A stretch of 18,898 nucleotides of DNA from JAQBDA01 sp041301185 (GTDB lineage: Bacteria; Chloroflexota; Anaerolineae; Anaerolineales; UBA4823). Positions 15,102-18,898 of this stretch are shown piece after piece. The translations under genes and the position numbers were made by a program. The first letter of the stretch is position 1. Each line of letters begins with the position of its first letter. The notes under the pieces are model-generated. The model saw only the letters and a list, made by a program, of their open reading frames with translations. It had not been told where the DNA came from and did no database searches. The stretch covers positions 1 through 18,898 of the forward strand of contig JBFYSV010000284.1 in NCBI GenBank assembly GCA_041301185.1, given 5' to 3'.

Positions 15102-15911
15102 ATGTACCCGCATGCCAACCATAAAGAAGACCAACCTATTCTGGATATTCAAAAACTAAGTGTCCGCTACGATGGTCGCTACGCGCTGGATGGAATCACC
15201 TTTCACCTGCACCCTGGGGAACTCGTTGCCGTCGTTGGACCGAATGGTGCTGGCAAGAGCACCCTTTTTAAGGTGATCGCCGGCGTATTGCCCCTCACCA
15301 GCGGTCAGGTCAGTGTGTTTGGATCTGGTCCTCAGGCACATATCTGCATCGCCTATATTCCCCAACGCAACCAGGTAGACTGGCATTTCCCGGTCACTGT
15401 GGCAGATGTGGTCATGATGGGCCGCAGCGCCAAGCTGCGACCTTTCTCGTGGCCTAGCAAACGGGATTGGGAGCTAGTGCGCGAAGCCCTGGCGACCGTG
15501 GAAATGAGCGACCTGGCCGGACGGCAGATCAGCCAGCTCTCCGGAGGCCAGCAACAGCGCATGTTCATTGCCCGCGCCCTGGCGCAGGAAGCTGAGCTGA
15601 TGCTGATGGATGAGCCGCTCTCTGGCCTGGACAATCCTGCTCAGGAGAGCCTGCTGTCCTTACTGGGGAAATTACAACAGAAAAAGGTCACAGTAATCGT
15701 TGCCACCCACGACCTGGAGCAGGCTGCCCGTTACTTTGACCGCATTTTATTGCTAAACCGGCGCCTGGTCGGTTTTGGTCCTGCCAGCCAGGTATTGCAG
15801 CCGGAAAAACTGCTCCTCGCCTACGGGGGCAGGATTCAACGGCTGGATACCGAGAGCGGCCTGCTGGCATTAGATGACAATTGTTGTGACGGAAGCGATG
15901 AGCCGCTATGA
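15102..15911 (+). CDS. znuC: Zinc/manganese ABC transporter ATP-binding protein
   Basis: A 269-residue ABC ATPase. Walker A is GPNGAGKST (46-54), the Q-loop lies in IPQRNQVDWHFPVTVADVV, the signature is LSGGQQQR (146-153), Walker B is LMLMDE (166-171) with D-loop SGLD, and the switch His is in ATHDLE (203). The VDWxFPxTVxDVVxMGR stretch is a hallmark of metal (Mn/Zn/Fe) A-I importers. It powers uptake through the permease encoded immediately downstream, whose ATG overlaps this stop codon (ATGA). The start is supported by AGGAAG shortly before the ATG. The N-terminus carries a few His (YPHANHKED), which may be incidental. Confidence 0.93.
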   Translation: MYPHANHKEDQPILDIQKLSVRYDGRYALDGITFHLHPGELVAVVGPNGAGKSTLFKVIAGVLPLTSGQVSVFGSGPQAHICIAYIPQRNQVDWHFPVTVADVVMMGRSAKLRPFSWPSKRDWELVREALATVEMSDLAGRQISQLSGGQQQRMFIARALAQEAELMLMDEPLSGLDNPAQESLLSLLGKLQQKKVTVIVATHDLEQAARYFDRILLLNRRLVGFGPASQVLQPEKLLLAYGGRIQRLDTESGLLALDDNCCDGSDEPL

Positions 15912-16774
15912 ACATCCTGCTTGATTGGCTGGTGGAACCCCTCTCTTATGCATTTATGCAGCGCGGCTTGATCGCGGCTGTGCTGGTGGGAATCGTCTGT
16001 GCGGTTGTCGGCACGTATGTGGTGCTGCGCGGCATGGCTTTCTTCGGGGATGCCCTGGCGCATGCCATCCTGCCCGGCGTGGCGCTGGGTTACCTGGTCA
16101 ACGAAGGGGCGCGCGAGCCGTTATTCTGGTGGGCGCTGGGCACATCGATCGTCTCTGCCCTGGGCATTGGAGCAATCAGCAAGAAGGCTCAGATCAAGGA
16201 GGATACCGCCATTGGGATCATCTTTGCCGGCATGTTCGCCCTGGGGATCGCGCTGATCTCGACCGTGCGCAGCTACGCCGTCGATTTAAGCCATTTCCTG
16301 TTCGGCGATGTGCTGGCGGTATCGGCGCAAAACCTGTGGATCACCGCCATCTTCAGCGGGCTGGTGATCTTCACCATCTTTGCGTTTTACAAAGAATTCC
16401 TGACCCTCTCGTTTGACCCGGTGCTGGCGACCACCCTGCGCATGCCGGTCGGCTTGTTGAATAACTTGCTCCTGGTGCTGATCGCGGTGACGATTGCCGT
16501 TTCACTACAGACCGTTGGAGTAGCCTTGATGGTCGCCATGCTGGTCACGCCAGCTGCCACCGCCTACCTGCTCACCCGCCGTTTGCCGTATATGATGGCA
16601 CTCGCAGCCGCTTTGGCTTCTCTCGCCGGTGTCATCGGTCTCTATCTTTCGTACTATCTGAGCATAGCCTCTGGCGCCGCAATTGTGCTGACCAGCACGG
16701 CGATCTTCGCCCTGGCATGGGCAGGGCGCACCCTGATCCAGACTTATCAGCAACGCTCACTGGCAGCAACATGA
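15908..16774 (+). CDS. znuB: Zinc/manganese ABC transporter permease
   Basis: A 288-residue, highly hydrophobic protein with about eight to nine membrane helices. It carries the ABC-3 permease hallmark RGMAFFGDALAHAILPGVAL near residues 38-57 and the later LLVLIAVTIAVSLQTVGVAL and MLVTPAATAYLL. It forms the membrane channel for metal import with the two preceding gene products. Its start overlaps the ATPase stop by four bases, and only one base separates its stop from the Fur-family start. No unusual features are seen. Confidence 0.93.
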   Translation: MNILLDWLVEPLSYAFMQRGLIAAVLVGIVCAVVGTYVVLRGMAFFGDALAHAILPGVALGYLVNEGAREPLFWWALGTSIVSALGIGAISKKAQIKEDTAIGIIFAGMFALGIALISTVRSYAVDLSHFLFGDVLAVSAQNLWITAIFSGLVIFTIFAFYKEFLTLSFDPVLATTLRMPVGLLNNLLLVLIAVTIAVSLQTVGVALMVAMLVTPAATAYLLTRRLPYMMALAAALASLAGVIGLYLSYYLSIASGAAIVLTSTAIFALAWAGRTLIQTYQQRSLAAT

Positions 16775-16775
16775 G

Positions 16776-17243
16776 ATGAACGAGATTGAATCGCAACGCA
16801 GAACAGATGAATGGCTAGATCGCCTGCAAGCCAACGGCTACCGGCTCACCGAACCGCGCCGGGCGGTGGTTGAGACGATTGCCGCCAGCCAATACGTGCT
16901 CAGCCCGTTCGATGTATTCGAGCAGGCCCGCCGCCGCTATCCCAAGCTGGGATTGGTGACCGTCTACCGCACCATCGAAAAGCTGGAGGAGCTTGAGCTG
17001 GTGCAGCGCGTCCACCAGCCTTCGGGCTGCCAGGCTTTCGTCGCCGCTTGCAAGGGTCACCAGCATCTGCTGATCTGCCAGCGGTGTGGGCGGGTGGAAT
17101 TCTTTAGCGGGGATAGTGAGCGCATGGAGCCGTTGATCGCCGAGGTGGGGCGAGAGAGCGGCTTCCAGATCGAGGAGCACTGGTTGCAGCTATTTGGCCA
17201 GTGTGAGAGCTGCCAGCAAGCTAAACAGTCGCGGGCGGTATAA
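16776..17243 (+). CDS. zur: Fur-family metal-responsive repressor, probably Zur
   Basis: A 155-residue Fur-family protein. The winged-helix half has RLTEPRRAVVETI, LSPFDVFEQARRRYP and the recognition segment LGLVTVYRTIEKLEELELV. The dimerisation half has H80, C85, HQH (95-97), the CxxC pair CQRC (101-104), EEHWLQLFGQC and the second CxxC (143-146) that holds structural zinc. A Cys near position 85, where many Fur proteins lack one, is reminiscent of Zur regulatory sites. Being the last gene of a metal-uptake operon that starts with a Zur-box palindrome, it most likely binds that site with zinc and represses its own operon. Fur or Mur specificity cannot be excluded from sequence alone. Confidence 0.88.
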   Translation: MNEIESQRRTDEWLDRLQANGYRLTEPRRAVVETIAASQYVLSPFDVFEQARRRYPKLGLVTVYRTIEKLEELELVQRVHQPSGCQAFVAACKGHQHLLICQRCGRVEFFSGDSERMEPLIAEVGRESGFQIEEHWLQLFGQCESCQQAKQSRAV

Positions 17244-17250
17244 CCCAGCC

Positions 17251-17280
17251 TTGTTAAGCCATACAACTTTATAGTATAAT
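17251..17280 (+). promoter_or_regulatory. Promoter of the toxin-antitoxin pair with embedded palindrome
   Basis: A -35-like TTGTTA (17251-17256) and a perfect -10 TATAAT (17275-17280) are 18 bp apart. An 11-bp inverted repeat TTATA-G-TATAA (17269-17279) covers the -10, a place where ribbon-helix-helix antitoxins often bind to repress their own operon. The palindrome is short and AT-rich, so the operator role is a suggestion only. AGGAGA (17288-17293) supplies the ribosome binding site. Confidence 0.6.
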
Positions 17281-17298
17281 GTCTGGCAGGAGATTGAA

Positions 17299-17544
17299 AT
17301 GGAGAAGACAAAATTCACCATTCGTATCGAAACTGAGGCCCTCGAGCGCGCCAAACGCTATGCCAGACAGCACGGCACTTCAGTCACCCGCCTGGTGAGC
17401 GAATTCTTTCGCTCCCTGGACAAGGAAAAGATAGCTTTATCGGATACCCCCATCCTGGATGAGCTTTCCGGAACGCTCGCCTCTGAGACGTCGCTCGAAG
17501 ATTACCACAAGCATCTGGAGTCAAAATATCTTGAAAAGGGATAA
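17299..17544 (+). CDS. DUF6364/ribbon-helix-helix-type antitoxin
   Basis: An 81-residue protein with a short N-terminal strand KFTIRIETEALERAKRYARQ and the following HGTSVTRLVSEFFRSL (about 5-40), matching the ribbon-helix-helix-like DUF6364 antitoxin family. The C-terminal 40 residues are acidic and probably wrap the toxin. The ATG is preceded by AGGAGA at 6 nt. The neighbouring PIN-domain gene overlaps its 3' end by 14 nt, the classic arrangement of a type II toxin-antitoxin operon in which the antitoxin neutralises the RNase and represses transcription. Confidence 0.85.
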   Translation: MEKTKFTIRIETEALERAKRYARQHGTSVTRLVSEFFRSLDKEKIALSDTPILDELSGTLASETSLEDYHKHLESKYLEKG

Positions 17545-17968
17545 GCCGATCCGTGCCCTCTTTGACGTCAATGTAATCCTGGATGTCCTCGCATACCGCC
17601 AGCCCTTTTACCAGGATTCGTCTGAGCTTTGGAGTTTAGCAGAGCGCGGGCAAATCGAGGGACTGCTGGCGGCTCACAGCGTCACCACAATATTCTACCT
17701 TTATGCCCGGCAGACTTCTCGCCAGGCTGCTTCATTGTCAATCGGCAAACTGTTGAAGGTCTTTCAGGTGGCTACTATCGATCAACCGGTAATTGAGGCT
17801 GCTCTCCAGTACGGGTGGGTGGACTTCGAAGACGCCGTCCAGATGGCCGCGGCAAAAGCTGCAGAATGTGATTATCTGGTCACCCGTAATCCACAAGATT
17901 TTAAACCCACAGATATCGAAACTATCCAGCCGGCAGATTTTTTGGCAATCATCAGAGGCAAAAGCTAA
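17531..17968 (+). CDS. PIN-domain toxin (VapC-like ribonuclease)
   Basis: A 145-residue protein from a TTG at 17531, chosen because the PIN fold begins at once (RALFDVNVILDVL, with D12) and a GGAG lies 10 nt upstream; no in-frame ATG is close. Acidic residues expected for Mg-dependent RNA cleavage are present: D12, an early Glu near 32, then DFEDAVQMAAA (D98, E100, D101) and D114 before LVTRNPQDF, the usual late PIN motif. It should be an RNase toxin cleaving tRNA or other RNA when freed from the antitoxin. It overlaps the antitoxin gene by 14 nt and converges with the CapA-family gene after 33 bp. A longer in-frame start at 17459 would add 24 residues overlapping the antitoxin and is less likely. 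Confidence 0.87.
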   Translation: MKRDKPIRALFDVNVILDVLAYRQPFYQDSSELWSLAERGQIEGLLAAHSVTTIFYLYARQTSRQAASLSIGKLLKVFQVATIDQPVIEAALQYGWVDFEDAVQMAAAKAAECDYLVTRNPQDFKPTDIETIQPADFLAIIRGKS

Positions 17969-18001
17969 CCTGCGGATTCTCAAAAACTATTTCGGTGTTG
18001 G

Positions 18002-18898
18002 TCAGGGCGCAGTGTCCATACTGGTCAGCCAGTAGCGACCGTCTGCCTGTCTCAGCCCCACCAGCAGGCTCTTTTGGCGCACCCAGCCATCCGGGGTTAG
18101 CTCGCCGCTCCCAGTAACCCAATCCGTGTATTTGGGTACAACCGGGCGCACCGCGAAGACAACCTCGGCAAGCCAATCCACACCCAGCTCGCTTGCCCGT
18201 TCCGGCTGGCTCTCGTCTACGGATATCGATTTTATCTCATAGACACCGATGCGAGCGGAGTTGGGCAAAACCGGGGAGACGGAATAATCCAGCCATTGCT
18301 CGAACAGCTGGCGGGTGATCTCTTCCTGGGATAAGCCTGCCAGGTCTGCCTCGGGCAGATTGGCGATATACGCAGGCTGCCACCCTTGCATGCCCAGCGG
18401 CTGGCTGGCGAGGCGCACCCGCTCCAGCACCTCGGCGGCTTCGTCCGAGGCGGCGACAAACACTCTGCCATCCCGGTTGACATGGGTAGGTATCAGGTCA
18501 AAACCGGCATAACGGTCGCCTTCATAATAGACTTTCAAGATCACCCCTTGCTGGTGATCGCGCAGACCCTGGTCGAAAACGAAATTGCCCAGCCCGTAAA
18601 ACACGGGCACGCCATCGATCTCTTGTATAGCCTGCACCACATGGGTGTGGTTGCCCACCACCAGGTCGGCTCCGGCGTCCACCAGCTGCTGGGCGAGATC
18701 GCGCTGGATATAGTTAGGCCAGGGGACGTCTTCAGGTCCCCAGTGCGGCATGGCGATGACCACGTCCGAGACCTGGGGAGCGGCGGCGATTGCCGCCTTC
18801 AGGTTCTCAGGGTTGAGCACCGCGATGCCCGGCGTATCCTCCCCGGCAAAAGCTGTTTGCTCGATCTGTCCCAGGGAGACGATCCCAAAGCGCACCCC
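18002..18898 (-). CDS. CapA-family (PGA_cap) protein, 5' part outside window
   Basis: The frame is open to the right edge, so only the C-terminal roughly 298 residues are seen. The segment IAMPHWGPEDVPWPNYIQRD, then GADLVVGNHTHVVQAIQ and VPVFYGLGNFVFDQ, matches the metallophosphatase-like CapA/PgsA family (bacterial capsule synthesis, poly-gamma-glutamate). The metal-site His residues in PHWG and GNHTH are present. Members are envelope proteins linked to poly-gamma-glutamate or other polymers, but many CapA relatives have no proven role. A C-terminal domain of about 150 residues follows (ending WLTSMDTAP) that I do not recognise. The signal peptide, if any, lies beyond the window. Confidence 0.85.
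   Translation of the reverse strand, partial: GVRFGIVSLGQIEQTAFAGEDTPGIAVLNPENLKAAIAAAPQVSDVVIAMPHWGPEDVPWPNYIQRDLAQQLVDAGADLVVGNHTHVVQAIQEIDGVPVFYGLGNFVFDQGLRDHQQGVILKVYYEGDRYAGFDLIPTHVNRDGRVFVAASDEAAEVLERVRLASQPLGMQGWQPAYIANLPEADLAGLSQEEITRQLFEQWLDYSVSPVLPNSARIGVYEIKSISVDESQPERASELGVDWLAEVVFAVRPVVPKYTDWVTGSGELTPDGWVRQKSLLVGLRQADGRYWLTSMDTAP

Noticed and set aside
17244..17298. Rho-independent terminator after the zur-like gene
   Set aside because: The short CTTGTTAAG stretch is not a true inverted repeat and no T tract follows; the interval is better read as the toxin-antitoxin promoter.

Overview
The window is a dense bacterial chromosome segment with moderately high G+C, short gaps between genes, and no rRNA, tRNA, CRISPR array or insertion sequence that I can see. 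Several traits suggest a Chloroflexota bacterium, probably an Anaerolineae-type lineage: Thr/Pro-rich 'TATPTET' linkers in a membrane-anchored LysM protein, a TolB-like propeller protein with an Ig-like domain, a coiled-coil HerA-like ATPase, frequent TTG starts and -10 boxes placed directly in front of start codons. This placement is inferred from general resemblance, not from a marker gene.

Left part (1-4541, all minus strand): a compact cluster read right to left. It holds a HerA/DUF87-like P-loop ATPase with a coiled-coil tail, a two-CBS-domain protein, an unusual fusion of an ATC-hydrolase-family domain with a SixA-type histidine phosphatase, and an NnrU/isoprenylcysteine-methyltransferase-like membrane protein cut by the window edge. 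Next (4644-5729, minus) is a lipoprotein with two phospholipase D HKD motifs.

Middle part (5854-13911): a membrane diguanylate cyclase with an intact GGDEF and I-site, closely followed by a phosphoribosyltransferase (both plus). Then come three minus-strand genes: a flippase-like membrane protein whose stop codon overlaps the TTG start of an FAD-dependent amine-oxidase-fold protein, and a THUMP-like-domain SAM methyltransferase. Divergent from these are an Ig-like/TolB-propeller envelope protein and a LysM protein with a Thr-rich linker, closed by a clear Rho-independent terminator.

Right part (14019-17243, plus): a complete metal-uptake operon, substrate-binding lipoprotein - ATPase - permease - Fur-family regulator (znuA-znuC-znuB-zur-like). 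It has a near-consensus promoter (TTGACA, 16 bp, TATAAT) overlapped by a perfect 23-bp palindrome whose core matches the actinobacterial Zur-box type. The simplest model is that the last gene's product represses the whole operon, itself included, when zinc is sufficient. The operon is followed by a type II toxin-antitoxin pair (DUF6364/ribbon-helix-helix antitoxin plus PIN toxin) with its own promoter, and by a convergent, edge-truncated CapA-family gene.

The points most worth following up are the ATC-hydrolase/SixA fusion with a ribosome binding site and ATG exactly at the domain junction, the repeated -10/6 nt/ATG arrangement suggesting leaderless mRNAs, and the operator architecture of the zinc operon. 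Most of the other genes are ordinary members of known families.
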